A DNA stretch of 64,000 nt from Drosophila persimilis. Its lineage: Eukaryota; Arthropoda; Insecta; Diptera; Drosophilidae. Position numbers and translations under genes: made by a program. The stretch is from contig NW_020825288.1 of NCBI RefSeq assembly GCF_003286085.1, positions 22,258,001-22,322,000 of the forward strand, given 5' to 3'. This document shows positions 10,403 through 19,670 of the stretch, in pieces (position 1 is the first letter of the stretch; every line of letters begins with the position of its first letter). The notes beneath the pieces are model-generated. The model had not been told where the DNA came from, searched no databases, and saw nothing but the letters and a program-made list of their open reading frames with translations.

Positions 10403-12292
10403 TCATCGTGGATGCGGCCACATGCGACTTTGGCGTGGCGATGGCAGTTTCAGTTTACTGCCAAAGCGAGGCTTCTCCGGCTTAGCATCGGCTGACGGCT
10501 TCGAAGGTGTGTTGGAGTTGGCGACTAACGCCATCGAATTGTGGTTTGTGAGGACTTGACGATTCCGTGGCAGAGCTAAACGATTTCGCTGACGTAGAGC
10601 CCCACCGACTGCAATCATTGTGGATCGACTCTTGGGCGTAAATTCCTTATAGGACATCCCGTTTTCAGGTTCATTTTCATCTGCATCGCTGGGAGATCTT
10701 GTATCTGTTGATTTGGTGACTGGCTTCTTCTTCAAGCGTGTGACCTTTCCACCGCTCTTGGCCATATTGGGCGGGATCGATTGGATTGTTGGTGTCTTTG
10801 GTAACGGGATTTTAGATATTGAGGACATGTTTCTCAAAGTAAGTGGCGTGCATGGGCCCTTTGAACCGGCAGTCGGCGGTGGCATCATCATTTTGTCACT
10901 TATGTTGTTGCCCGTCATTGTGGTAGACGGGATGCCGACCTTCTTGAGTGCCGGGTTTTGCTGCTTGGTCTGGGGACAGCGCTCCCATTCGCCCCCGGCC
11001 ATCAGCTCCAGTATGTTCTCGCCGTACACAAGAAACGGTCGATGCGATTGCACCTCATACTCCCGCACCAGTTCGGTGATCTGATGCTCAATCTTGGGCA
11101 GTTTCGAGGTGATTGCCTTGCGTTCCTTTTCCTCCTTGAGTAGCTGGCCGCCCCGATTGTTGAAACGTTTTGGTTCATTGGCCTTTGCCACCAGGGCCTG
11201 CATGCGTGACCAGAGTTCCCCACGGGTCCCGTACAATTCGAAGATCACCTTGTTGCACTTGTAGAAGCTCTTCAGATCGTCCAGCTCCAGTTCGTGCAGC
11301 TCCAATAGGTCTTCGTTGTAATCGTTGATGTAGAAACTGGCGAAACGCTTGCGCTCCAGCGGGCTCTTGAGCGTTAGATCCCAACACTCGCTTATCTCGA
11401 CACGCAGCTGCTCGATGAACGTCTTGAGGTTCTGACTGCGCAGCGCCTGGCAGCGCTGAAGCTCCAAGTGGAGGATGTCGAAGGTGCGCTGCGAATAGTC
11501 AGTGCAATCACGCACTCGTTCCATGGCGCTCCCGTCTGTCTCCTGGAGGCGATCCCACAGCACGTAGATCTTCCCGCGCGTGTCATTGATTTTGGAGCGC
11601 AGCTCTTGGACCTGCTCGGCATAGGTGTTGCGCATCTGGCGGAGCCGGTCTAACGTCTCTGGGGCTAGATCGTTGTGGTTCATATCGTTCAGCAGGTCCT
11701 GTTCATCGGTCTGGGGCATCAGCTCGAGCATCTTCATGTCCTGCTTGATCGCCTGCCGCAGCTGGTGGAGCTCCTTCTGGCGTAGAGTCCGCTGATATCG
11801 CAGATTGTCGAGATGGTCGCGAAAGCCGTCGATCTCCTCGGGAAGGGGCAACTTGTCCGCCACCAGAGGCCGCGGCAAGGCGCCCAGCTCTTCGCGGAGC
11901 TCCCCTTGTTGGAGCAGCACCTCTCCAATCTCCGCCCGACGTTTCGAAACCTTCTCGCGCAGATGTTCAATGCTCTTATTCAGCTTCAGCTGCCACATCA
12001 TCAGCGGCATATCGTCGGGCCTCTGGCTATTGTCCACAGGCTCATGGAGTAGTTTGGCGAGGTCGCTGGCCTCGTCTCGGAGTGCGGCTATCTCATCGAG
12101 AATGGCTGCTTCTTTCTCCCGCGACTCTATCAGCACATCCGTATAGAAATTGTCCGCATGCTCCTTGAGTTTGTGTAGAGTGTCCTCGCATTGCTTCGGA
12201 TCGAATGTGAGGGACAATATGGAATGGAGCTGCTCCACATGCTCGGCGGTCATCTCCAGGATCTGTTCCTTAATGGAGGTTGGGTCAGTCAT
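10403..12292 (-). CDS. feo: Fascetto / PRC1-type (MAP65/Ase1) spindle midzone protein, copy 1
   Basis: This family crosslinks antiparallel microtubules at the anaphase midzone and recruits kinesins for cytokinesis. The frame is intact, intronless, 629 aa, starting at an ATG with the context CCACCCATG. Residues 1-300 are mostly coiled coil (dimerisation and rod). The spectrin-like microtubule-binding core holds the family signature RFNNRGGQLLKEEKERK at 376-392 and a PFLVYGENILELM segment near 419-431. The tail (about 440-629) is basic and disordered, with proline-directed sites at T482, T500, S533, T552, T595 and S618, consistent with mitotic CDK control as known for PRC1. This copy sits directly downstream of NUB1, tail to tail. 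The lack of introns could be ancestral or point to a retrocopy; flies also have a second Fascetto-like paralogue, so the exact orthologue needs a tree. Confidence 0.9.
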   Translation of the reverse strand: MTDPTSIKEQILEMTAEHVEQLHSILSLTFDPKQCEDTLHKLKEHADNFYTDVLIESREKEAAILDEIAALRDEASDLAKLLHEPVDNSQRPDDMPLMMWQLKLNKSIEHLREKVSKRRAEIGEVLLQQGELREELGALPRPLVADKLPLPEEIDGFRDHLDNLRYQRTLRQKELHQLRQAIKQDMKMLELMPQTDEQDLLNDMNHNDLAPETLDRLRQMRNTYAEQVQELRSKINDTRGKIYVLWDRLQETDGSAMERVRDCTDYSQRTFDILHLELQRCQALRSQNLKTFIEQLRVEISECWDLTLKSPLERKRFASFYINDYNEDLLELHELELDDLKSFYKCNKVIFELYGTRGELWSRMQALVAKANEPKRFNNRGGQLLKEEKERKAITSKLPKIEHQITELVREYEVQSHRPFLVYGENILELMAGGEWERCPQTKQQNPALKKVGIPSTTMTGNNISDKMMMPPPTAGSKGPCTPLTLRNMSSISKIPLPKTPTIQSIPPNMAKSGGKVTRLKKKPVTKSTDTRSPSDADENEPENGMSYKEFTPKSRSTMIAVGGALRQRNRLALPRNRQVLTNHNSMALVANSNTPSKPSADAKPEKPRFGSKLKLPSPRQSRMWPHPR

Positions 12293-12669
12293 GGGTGGTT
12301 AAAATACTTCGGGTATAATGCAAATAAATTTCTCCAAAGTTTTCCAAAATGTAAGACGAGAAATGTGTTCACTCAAAGCCAAATGTCACCACACCAATTG
12401 AAAGTTTTTGAAAAGTGCTATACGATCGTGCTGTCGTATTGAATAAAAATTGATTCATAGGGAGACTATGACTATTTCCTATTTCTAGGAAAACCGGATG
12501 GGGCAAAATATATTTGTTCTATATTCATTATAATCCTGGCAGTTGAAGTGAAAACATTGTGTGCGGAAAATTTGAATTTTTAACAAAAACTCGGATATAA
12601 ACAAAACTAATAATTTTTTTTCCACAAATTAATAATTTCGTTTTACTCAAAAATTTTTAAAAAGCCATT
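12293..12669. promoter_or_regulatory. Upstream region of Fascetto copy 1
   Basis: An AT-rich 377-bp spacer between the Fascetto ATG and the truncated 5' end of the plus-strand neighbour. In the third unit the same spacer separates two complete divergent genes, so it probably contains a bidirectional promoter. I see no TATA box at a standard distance from the Fascetto ATG. Because the whole spacer is included in each unit, every copy probably has its own promoter. Confidence 0.4.
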
Positions 12670-12766
12670 CGAACTATTGCCAGCTGAACAGCAGCTTTGC
12701 CACAAAATGGAGGAGTCCATCGAAGCATTGCCAGCGGTACAGCAGCTTTACCCCAAAATGGAAGAG
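12670..12766 (+). pseudogene. Truncated 5' end of the neighbour gene, with 51-bp repeats (unit 1)
   Basis: The plus strand encodes ELLPAEQQLCHKMEESI and EALPAVQQLYPKMEES, two imperfect copies of a 17-codon (51-bp) repeat. The same peptide opens the intact-length neighbour gene at 18669. Here it is cut at 12766 and the frame runs on into Fascetto 3' flank sequence for about 22 codons before a TAG, giving a chimeric 42-codon ORF from the ATG at 12709. Confidence 0.75.
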
Positions 12767-13384
12767 TCATCGTTTTTCGGTTTCTTTTCTCGGGGGTTTC
12801 TCCCACTAAACATATGGAAAACGATTGTACAATAGTTTTAGGGGGCACATATGTACATAATCGTGAAATAACAGCATTAAAATAATTCCTTAAGATATAA
12901 TTTTGATGTTTCGCATTGTTCACGGTGCCGTTTGACACGGAACTAAAGATTATTTAGGTGTTAAACTAACTCAACTTTAATAGGATTCATACATACACAT
13001 TTATCGGTGTTTCTTGCTGGCACTGATTTCCATTAAGAGCAGCTTCTTTTTACAGGTTTCTCTGTCTGTCCATCGAACGATACAGTCGAAGTTGGAAAAG
13101 TTCTCTTTTGGCCCTTTTTTCTGTCGCTATCCCTAATTTTATTTACTTACAAATTTTTATTGCTATCATTAAAACAAAAATCAGCTGTCCTTAAAACGCA
13201 GTAACGCACTTTGGCAAATATATACATATATCGATACCAAAGTGTTACTGGGATTGTATTTATTTGTTATTCGTTTGTCCTTCTTGAAGATAATTTTATT
13301 TTTAATAATAACTTTCAAAATAAATGAAAGAGGTAATGATTCGATTCCAGTCAAGGCTAAGGAGAATTAATTCAATGGATAATC

Positions 13385-15274
13385 TCATCGTGGATGCGGC
13401 CACATGCGACTTTGGCGTGGCGATGGCAGTTTCAGTTTACTGCCAAAGCGAGGCTTCTCCGGCTTAGCATCGGCTGACGGCTTCGAAGGTGTGTTGGAGT
13501 TGGCGACTAACGCCATCGAATTGTGGTTTGTGAGGACTTGACGATTCCGTGGCAGAGCTAAACGATTTCGCTGACGTAGAGCCCCACCGACTGCAATCAT
13601 TGTGGATCGACTCTTGGGCGTAAATTCCTTATAGGACATCCCGTTTTCAGGTTCATTTTCATCTGCATCGCTGGGAGATCTTGTATCTGTTGATTTGGTG
13701 ACTGGCTTCTTCTTCAAGCGTGTGACCTTTCCACCGCTCTTGGCCATATTGGGCGGGATCGATTGGATTGTTGGTGTCTTTGGTAACGGGATTTTAGATA
13801 TTGAGGACATGTTTCTCAAAGTAAGTGGCGTGCATGGGCCCTTTGAACCGGCAGTCGGCGGTGGCATCATCATTTTGTCACTTATGTTGTTGCCCGTCAT
13901 TGTGGTAGACGGGATGCCGACCTTCTTGAGTGCCGGGTTTTGCTGCTTGGTCTGGGGACAGCGCTCCCATTCGCCCCCGGCCATCAGCTCCAGTATGTTC
14001 TCGCCGTACACAAGAAACGGTCGATGCGATTGCACCTCATACTCCCGCACCAGTTCGGTGATCTGATGCTCAATCTTGGGCAGTTTCGAGGTGATTGCCT
14101 TGCGTTCCTTTTCCTCCTTGAGTAGCTGGCCGCCCCGATTGTTGAAACGTTTTGGTTCATTGGCCTTTGCCACCAGGGCCTGCATGCGTGACCAGAGTTC
14201 CCCACGGGTCCCGTACAATTCGAAGATCACCTTGTTGCACTTGTAGAAGCTCTTCAGATCGTCCAGCTCCAGTTCGTGCAGCTCCAATAGGTCTTCGTTG
14301 TAATCGTTGATGTAGAAACTGGCGAAACGCTTGCGCTCCAGCGGGCTCTTGAGCGTTAGATCCCAACACTCGCTTATCTCGACACGCAGCTGCTCGATGA
14401 ACGTCTTGAGGTTCTGACTGCGCAGCGCCTGGCAGCGCTGAAGCTCCAAGTGGAGGATGTCGAAGGTGCGCTGCGAATAGTCAGTGCAATCACGCACTCG
14501 TTCCATGGCGCTCCCGTCTGTCTCCTGGAGGCGATCCCACAGCACGTAGATCTTCCCGCGCGTGTCATTGATTTTGGAGCGCAGCTCTTGGACCTGCTCG
14601 GCATAGGTGTTGCGCATCTGGCGGAGCCGGTCTAACGTCTCTGGGGCTAGATCGTTGTGGTTCATATCGTTCAGCAGGTCCTGTTCATCGGTCTGGGGCA
14701 TCAGCTCGAGCATCTTCATGTCCTGCTTGATCGCCTGCCGCAGCTGGTGGAGCTCCTTCTGGCGTAGAGTCCGCTGATATCGCAGATTGTCGAGATGGTC
14801 GCGAAAGCCGTCGATCTCCTCGGGAAGGGGCAACTTGTCCGCCACCAGAGGCCGCGGCAAGGCGCCCAGCTCTTCGCGGAGCTCCCCTTGTTGGAGCAGC
14901 ACCTCTCCAATCTCCGCCCGACGTTTCGAAACCTTCTCGCGCAGATGTTCAATGCTCTTATTCAGCTTCAGCTGCCACATCATCAGCGGCATATCGTCGG
15001 GCCTCTGGCTATTGTCCACAGGCTCATGGAGTAGTTTGGCGAGGTCGCTGGCCTCGTCTCGGAGTGCGGCTATCTCATCGAGAATGGCTGCTTCTTTCTC
15101 CCGCGACTCTATCAGCACATCCGTATAGAAATTGTCCGCATGCTCCTTGAGTTTGTGTAGAGTGTCCTCGCATTGCTTCGGATCGAATGTGAGGGACAAT
15201 ATGGAATGGAGCTGCTCCACATGCTCGGCGGTCATCTCCAGGATCTGTTCCTTAATGGAGGTTGGGTCAGTCAT
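13385..15274 (-). CDS. feo: Fascetto / PRC1-type protein, copy 2
   Basis: The second complete copy encodes the same 629 residues as copy 1, with the spectrin-core signature, coiled coils and all six proline-directed sites unchanged. The non-coding frames also match over the whole unit, so synonymous sites are identical too. This cannot be explained by purifying selection on the protein. It indicates very recent duplication, gene conversion or an assembly duplicate. The copy lies between two truncated neighbour-gene fragments and has its own 474-bp upstream segment, so it should be expressible if real. Confidence 0.88.
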   Translation of the reverse strand: MTDPTSIKEQILEMTAEHVEQLHSILSLTFDPKQCEDTLHKLKEHADNFYTDVLIESREKEAAILDEIAALRDEASDLAKLLHEPVDNSQRPDDMPLMMWQLKLNKSIEHLREKVSKRRAEIGEVLLQQGELREELGALPRPLVADKLPLPEEIDGFRDHLDNLRYQRTLRQKELHQLRQAIKQDMKMLELMPQTDEQDLLNDMNHNDLAPETLDRLRQMRNTYAEQVQELRSKINDTRGKIYVLWDRLQETDGSAMERVRDCTDYSQRTFDILHLELQRCQALRSQNLKTFIEQLRVEISECWDLTLKSPLERKRFASFYINDYNEDLLELHELELDDLKSFYKCNKVIFELYGTRGELWSRMQALVAKANEPKRFNNRGGQLLKEEKERKAITSKLPKIEHQITELVREYEVQSHRPFLVYGENILELMAGGEWERCPQTKQQNPALKKVGIPSTTMTGNNISDKMMMPPPTAGSKGPCTPLTLRNMSSISKIPLPKTPTIQSIPPNMAKSGGKVTRLKKKPVTKSTDTRSPSDADENEPENGMSYKEFTPKSRSTMIAVGGALRQRNRLALPRNRQVLTNHNSMALVANSNTPSKPSADAKPEKPRFGSKLKLPSPRQSRMWPHPR

Positions 15275-15651
15275 GGGTGGTTAAAATACTTCGGGTATAA
15301 TGCAAATAAATTTCTCCAAAGTTTTCCAAAATGTAAGACGAGAAATGTGTTCACTCAAAGCCAAATGTCACCACACCAATTGAAAGTTTTTGAAAAGTGC
15401 TATACGATCGTGCTGTCGTATTGAATAAAAATTGATTCATAGGGAGACTATGACTATTTCCTATTTCTAGGAAAACCGGATGGGGCAAAATATATTTGTT
15501 CTATATTCATTATAATCCTGGCAGTTGAAGTGAAAACATTGTGTGCGGAAAATTTGAATTTTTAACAAAAACTCGGATATAAACAAAACTAATAATTTTT
15601 TTTCCACAAATTAATAATTTCGTTTTACTCAAAAATTTTTAAAAAGCCATT

Positions 15652-15748
15652 CGAACTATTGCCAGCTGAACAGCAGCTTTGCCACAAAATGGAGGAGTCC
15701 ATCGAAGCATTGCCAGCGGTACAGCAGCTTTACCCCAAAATGGAAGAG
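15652..15748 (+). pseudogene. Truncated 5' end of the neighbour gene (unit 2)
   Basis: Same content as the fragment at 12670-12766: two 51-bp coding repeats cut at the unit junction. The ATG is at 15691. Confidence 0.75.
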
Positions 15749-18682
15749 TCATCGTTTTTCGGTTTCTTTTCTCGGGGGTTTCTCCCACTAAACATATGGA
15801 AAACGATTGTACAATAGTTTTAGGGGGCACATATGTACATAATCGTGAAATAACAGCATTAAAATAATTCCTTAAGATATAATTTTGATGTTTCGCATTG
15901 TTCACGGTGCCGTTTGACACGGAACTAAAGATTATTTAGGTGTTAAACTAACTCAACTTTAATAGGATTCATACATACACATTTATCGGTGTTTCTTGCT
16001 GGCACTGATTTCCATTAAGAGCAGCTTCTTTTTACAGGTTTCTCTGTCTGTCCATCGAACGATACAGTCGAAGTTGGAAAAGTTCTCTTTTGGCCCTTTT
16101 TTCTGTCGCTATCCCTAATTTTATTTACTTACAAATTTTTATTGCTATCATTAAAACAAAAATCAGCTGTCCTTAAAACGCAGTAACGCACTTTGGCAAA
16201 TATATACATATATCGATACCAAAGTGTTACTGGGATTGTATTTATTTGTTATTCGTTTGTCCTTCTTGAAGATAATTTTATTTTTAATAATAACTTTCAA
16301 AATAAATGAAAGAGGTAATGATTCGATTCCAGTCAAGGCTAAGGAGAATTAATTCAATGGATAATCTCATCGTGGATGCGGCCACATGCGACTTTGGCGT
16401 GGCGATGGCAGTTTCAGTTTACTGCCAAAGCGAGGCTTCTCCGGCTTAGCATCGGCTGACGGCTTCGAAGGTGTGTTGGAGTTGGCGACTAACGCCATCG
16501 AATTGTGGTTTGTGAGGACTTGACGATTCCGTGGCAGAGCTAAACGATTTCGCTGACGTAGAGCCCCACCGACTGCAATCATTGTGGATCGACTCTTGGG
16601 CGTAAATTCCTTATAGGACATCCCGTTTTCAGGTTCATTTTCATCTGCATCGCTGGGAGATCTTGTATCTGTTGATTTGGTGACTGGCTTCTTCTTCAAG
16701 CGTGTGACCTTTCCACCGCTCTTGGCCATATTGGGCGGGATCGATTGGATTGTTGGTGTCTTTGGTAACGGGATTTTAGATATTGAGGACATGTTTCTCA
16801 AAGTAAGTGGCGTGCATGGGCCCTTTGAACCGGCAGTCGGCGGTGGCATCATCATTTTGTCACTTATGTTGTTGCCCGTCATTGTGGTAGACGGGATGCC
16901 GACCTTCTTGAGTGCCGGGTTTTGCTGCTTGGTCTGGGGACAGCGCTCCCATTCGCCCCCGGCCATCAGCTCCAGTATGTTCTCGCCGTACACAAGAAAC
17001 GGTCGATGCGATTGCACCTCATACTCCCGCACCAGTTCGGTGATCTGATGCTCAATCTTGGGCAGTTTCGAGGTGATTGCCTTGCGTTCCTTTTCCTCCT
17101 TGAGTAGCTGGCCGCCCCGATTGTTGAAACGTTTTGGTTCATTGGCCTTTGCCACCAGGGCCTGCATGCGTGACCAGAGTTCCCCACGGGTCCCGTACAA
17201 TTCGAAGATCACCTTGTTGCACTTGTAGAAGCTCTTCAGATCGTCCAGCTCCAGTTCGTGCAGCTCCAATAGGTCTTCGTTGTAATCGTTGATGTAGAAA
17301 CTGGCGAAACGCTTGCGCTCCAGCGGGCTCTTGAGCGTTAGATCCCAACACTCGCTTATCTCGACACGCAGCTGCTCGATGAACGTCTTGAGGTTCTGAC
17401 TGCGCAGCGCCTGGCAGCGCTGAAGCTCCAAGTGGAGGATGTCGAAGGTGCGCTGCGAATAGTCAGTGCAATCACGCACTCGTTCCATGGCGCTCCCGTC
17501 TGTCTCCTGGAGGCGATCCCACAGCACGTAGATCTTCCCGCGCGTGTCATTGATTTTGGAGCGCAGCTCTTGGACCTGCTCGGCATAGGTGTTGCGCATC
17601 TGGCGGAGCCGGTCTAACGTCTCTGGGGCTAGATCGTTGTGGTTCATATCGTTCAGCAGGTCCTGTTCATCGGTCTGGGGCATCAGCTCGAGCATCTTCA
17701 TGTCCTGCTTGATCGCCTGCCGCAGCTGGTGGAGCTCCTTCTGGCGTAGAGTCCGCTGATATCGCAGATTGTCGAGATGGTCGCGAAAGCCGTCGATCTC
17801 CTCGGGAAGGGGCAACTTGTCCGCCACCAGAGGCCGCGGCAAGGCGCCCAGCTCTTCGCGGAGCTCCCCTTGTTGGAGCAGCACCTCTCCAATCTCCGCC
17901 CGACGTTTCGAAACCTTCTCGCGCAGATGTTCAATGCTCTTATTCAGCTTCAGCTGCCACATCATCAGCGGCATATCGTCGGGCCTCTGGCTATTGTCCA
18001 CAGGCTCATGGAGTAGTTTGGCGAGGTCGCTGGCCTCGTCTCGGAGTGCGGCTATCTCATCGAGAATGGCTGCTTCTTTCTCCCGCGACTCTATCAGCAC
18101 ATCCGTATAGAAATTGTCCGCATGCTCCTTGAGTTTGTGTAGAGTGTCCTCGCATTGCTTCGGATCGAATGTGAGGGACAATATGGAATGGAGCTGCTCC
18201 ACATGCTCGGCGGTCATCTCCAGGATCTGTTCCTTAATGGAGGTTGGGTCAGTCATGGGTGGTTAAAATACTTCGGGTATAATGCAAATAAATTTCTCCA
18301 AAGTTTTCCAAAATGTAAGACGAGAAATGTGTTCACTCAAAGCCAAATGTCACCACACCAATTGAAAGTTTTTGAAAAGTGCTATACGATCGTGCTGTCG
18401 TATTGAATAAAAATTGATTCATAGGGAGACTATGACTATTTCCTATTTCTAGGAAAACCGGATGGGGCAAAATATATTTGTTCTATATTCATTATAATCC
18501 TGGCAGTTGAGTGAAAACATTGTGTGCGGAAAATTTGAATTTTTAACAAAAACTCGGATATAAACACAACTAATAATTTTTTTCCACAAATTAATAATTT
18601 CGCCTTACTCCAAAATTTTTAAAAAGCCATTCGAACTATTGCCAGCGGTAAAGCAGCTTTGCCACAAAATGGAGGAGTCCAT
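15749..18682. repeat. Tandem unit 3 of 3, with a diverged right end
   Basis: This unit matches units 1 and 2 without differences through the Fascetto CDS and on to about 18,508. In the next 170 bp I count several changes: an A lost in GTTGAAGTG, one T lost from a T run, ACAAAAC to ACACAAC, CGTTTTACTC to CGCCTTACTC, an extra C before AAAATTTTT, AGCTGAACAGC to AGCGGTAAAGC, and others. It then continues into the full-length neighbour gene instead of breaking off. So this is the right-hand, probably ancestral, junction of the array. Confidence 0.88.
16367..18256 (-). CDS. feo: Fascetto / PRC1-type protein, copy 3 (next to the full neighbour gene)
   Basis: The third complete copy has the same 629-aa product. 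It is the only one divergently paired with a full-length plus-strand neighbour (ATG at 18669, 412 bp away), so its upstream region is the best candidate for the original promoter arrangement. The upstream segment is identical to the other copies for about 250 bp from the ATG and then diverges by a few percent. Whether all three are transcribed cannot be told from identical coding sequence. Transcript assignment would have to use the distal upstream differences or junction-spanning reads. Confidence 0.9.
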   Translation of the reverse strand: MTDPTSIKEQILEMTAEHVEQLHSILSLTFDPKQCEDTLHKLKEHADNFYTDVLIESREKEAAILDEIAALRDEASDLAKLLHEPVDNSQRPDDMPLMMWQLKLNKSIEHLREKVSKRRAEIGEVLLQQGELREELGALPRPLVADKLPLPEEIDGFRDHLDNLRYQRTLRQKELHQLRQAIKQDMKMLELMPQTDEQDLLNDMNHNDLAPETLDRLRQMRNTYAEQVQELRSKINDTRGKIYVLWDRLQETDGSAMERVRDCTDYSQRTFDILHLELQRCQALRSQNLKTFIEQLRVEISECWDLTLKSPLERKRFASFYINDYNEDLLELHELELDDLKSFYKCNKVIFELYGTRGELWSRMQALVAKANEPKRFNNRGGQLLKEEKERKAITSKLPKIEHQITELVREYEVQSHRPFLVYGENILELMAGGEWERCPQTKQQNPALKKVGIPSTTMTGNNISDKMMMPPPTAGSKGPCTPLTLRNMSSISKIPLPKTPTIQSIPPNMAKSGGKVTRLKKKPVTKSTDTRSPSDADENEPENGMSYKEFTPKSRSTMIAVGGALRQRNRLALPRNRQVLTNHNSMALVANSNTPSKPSADAKPEKPRFGSKLKLPSPRQSRMWPHPR

Positions 18683-19623
18683 TGAAGCATTGCCAGCTGT
18701 ACAGCAAGTGACTCTGAAGCCTAAGGAAGGGAAAATAATCAGTTATTATGATGTCCTGAGCGACAGCGAGCTGGATGACCTCAGAAATGTAGTGGATGAT
18801 GATGACGATGATGATGAAGAGGAGGAGGATGCGGATGTTAGGATCACCAGATCTCAGCACGAGTGCAATTGCAAAGAATGGGAGAGGATGTTGAAATATA
18901 TCAAGATTCCACACTATTACATTGAACTCATCATGGAAGCAAATGATGTGGTATTACCAGAAAACCGTTCTTCTCATGAATGAAGCGCTGGTCTTGGAGG
19001 CTGCATTCCGACTCGGAATGAAACACTCCACAGAATGGACCCTTGAAAGCGATGTGGATGAACTGGAAGCAGAGATGAACAGAGCTCGTACCACACCTTT
19101 GACAGATAGTCTGTCCTTGTTTCTTAAAAGAAACAACTATCTTCGCCTTAAAGACATCCGTCCATCGGAAACACTTCTCTCACAGCCCCAACATCTCAAA
19201 AGCCGCAATCTCAGCCTTGAGCGCTGCATAAATCCATCCGGACCATCTCAGAAGAAGCGGCCCTGTCGCTCCCAACAGCTGAAATTGTTGAGAGACGATT
19301 GCGGCACTTCCTCCGATTCGGTGTTAAGTCCTGAATCGAGGTCTAGCTGCGTTTCCGGTTCTAGGCGTCAACTCAACCAACATCGCCTTCTCTCCCCGAA
19401 CACCACTGAACGTCTAAAAAAGGAGATGAGTCTGCGCGTGAAGCTAATTTATGAAGCACTGAAAGATCGCCCCAAATCGAAGGCTGGGACTCGCCAAAGC
19501 GCCAGCAATAGTTCCACTTCTAGCTGTTTGTCCAGCTCTGACTCCGACTCGAGCTCTGCCTCCGACTCCAGCTGTGACCACAATACACGCCTTGAAAAAA
19601 CGTCGTTCCGTCGAAATCTATAA
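18669..19623 (+). CDS. Unrecognised acidic/serine-rich protein gene with a frameshift
   Basis: From an ATG in strong context (CACAAAATGG) the first frame runs to a stop at 18981-18983. It has a 17-residue repeat remnant, a motif IISYYDVLSDSELDDL (about residues 24-39) and a long Asp/Glu run, then a CNCKEWERMLKYIKIPHYY segment. A second frame, offset by one base and overlapping from 18922, continues from about NEALVLEAAFRLGMKH to a stop at 19621-19623. It has a basic middle, an LSPNTTERLKKEMSLRVKLI helix and a Ser/Asp-rich tail. No short intron fits the overlap, so a single-base indel near 18,950-18,980 is the simplest explanation: a sequence error or a disabled gene. The DVLSDSELDDL segment weakly recalls the strand leading into prolyl 4-hydroxylase alpha catalytic domains, but no iron-binding motif follows. 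Function unknown. Confidence 0.5.
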
Positions 19624-19670
19624 AACTCCGTCATACTTCCAGCTCTGACTCCGACTCAGACTCCGACTCC

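Larger units (their letters stand above)
9785..12766. repeat. Tandem unit 1 of 3 (2,982 bp) carrying a Fascetto gene
   Basis: The segment starting TCATCGTTTTTCGG at 9785 recurs at 12767 and 15749, exactly 2,982 bp apart. The base before it differs (A at 9784, G at 12766), which fixes the left boundary. The unit contains the 3' flank, the whole CDS and 474 bp upstream of one Fascetto gene. At its right end is a piece of the 5' end of the plus-strand neighbour gene, cut after GAAGAG. I found no difference between units 1 and 2 by eye. Confidence 0.93.
12767..15748. repeat. Tandem unit 2 of 3 (2,982 bp)
   Basis: The middle unit. By eye it is identical to unit 1 over its whole length, including the truncated neighbour-gene tail. 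Both junctions (12766/12767 and 15748/15749) have the same sequence, GAAGAG|TCATCG. One breakpoint was therefore copied, rather than two independent duplications having occurred. Confidence 0.93.

Noticed and set aside
10713-11084. 123-codon plus-strand frame opposite Fascetto (repeated in all units)
   Set aside because: It starts at a non-ATG codon and is antisense to a well-supported CDS. Its repetition in three units only reflects the identical DNA.
11805-12146. 113-codon plus-strand frame opposite Fascetto, Ser/Arg-rich
   Set aside because: The Ser/Arg richness comes from reading the complement of Glu/Leu/Arg codons in a coiled coil. It is a typical antisense shadow.
18636-18914. 92-codon minus-strand frame opposite the neighbour gene
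   Set aside because: It overlaps the acidic stretch of the sense frame and its Ile-rich run is the complement of GAT/GAC codons.
18669-18983. Prolyl 4-hydroxylase fragment, based on YDVLSDSELDDL
   Set aside because: Only about 12 residues resemble the family and no iron-binding His-x-Asp or distal His follows. Treated as a chance or distant similarity.
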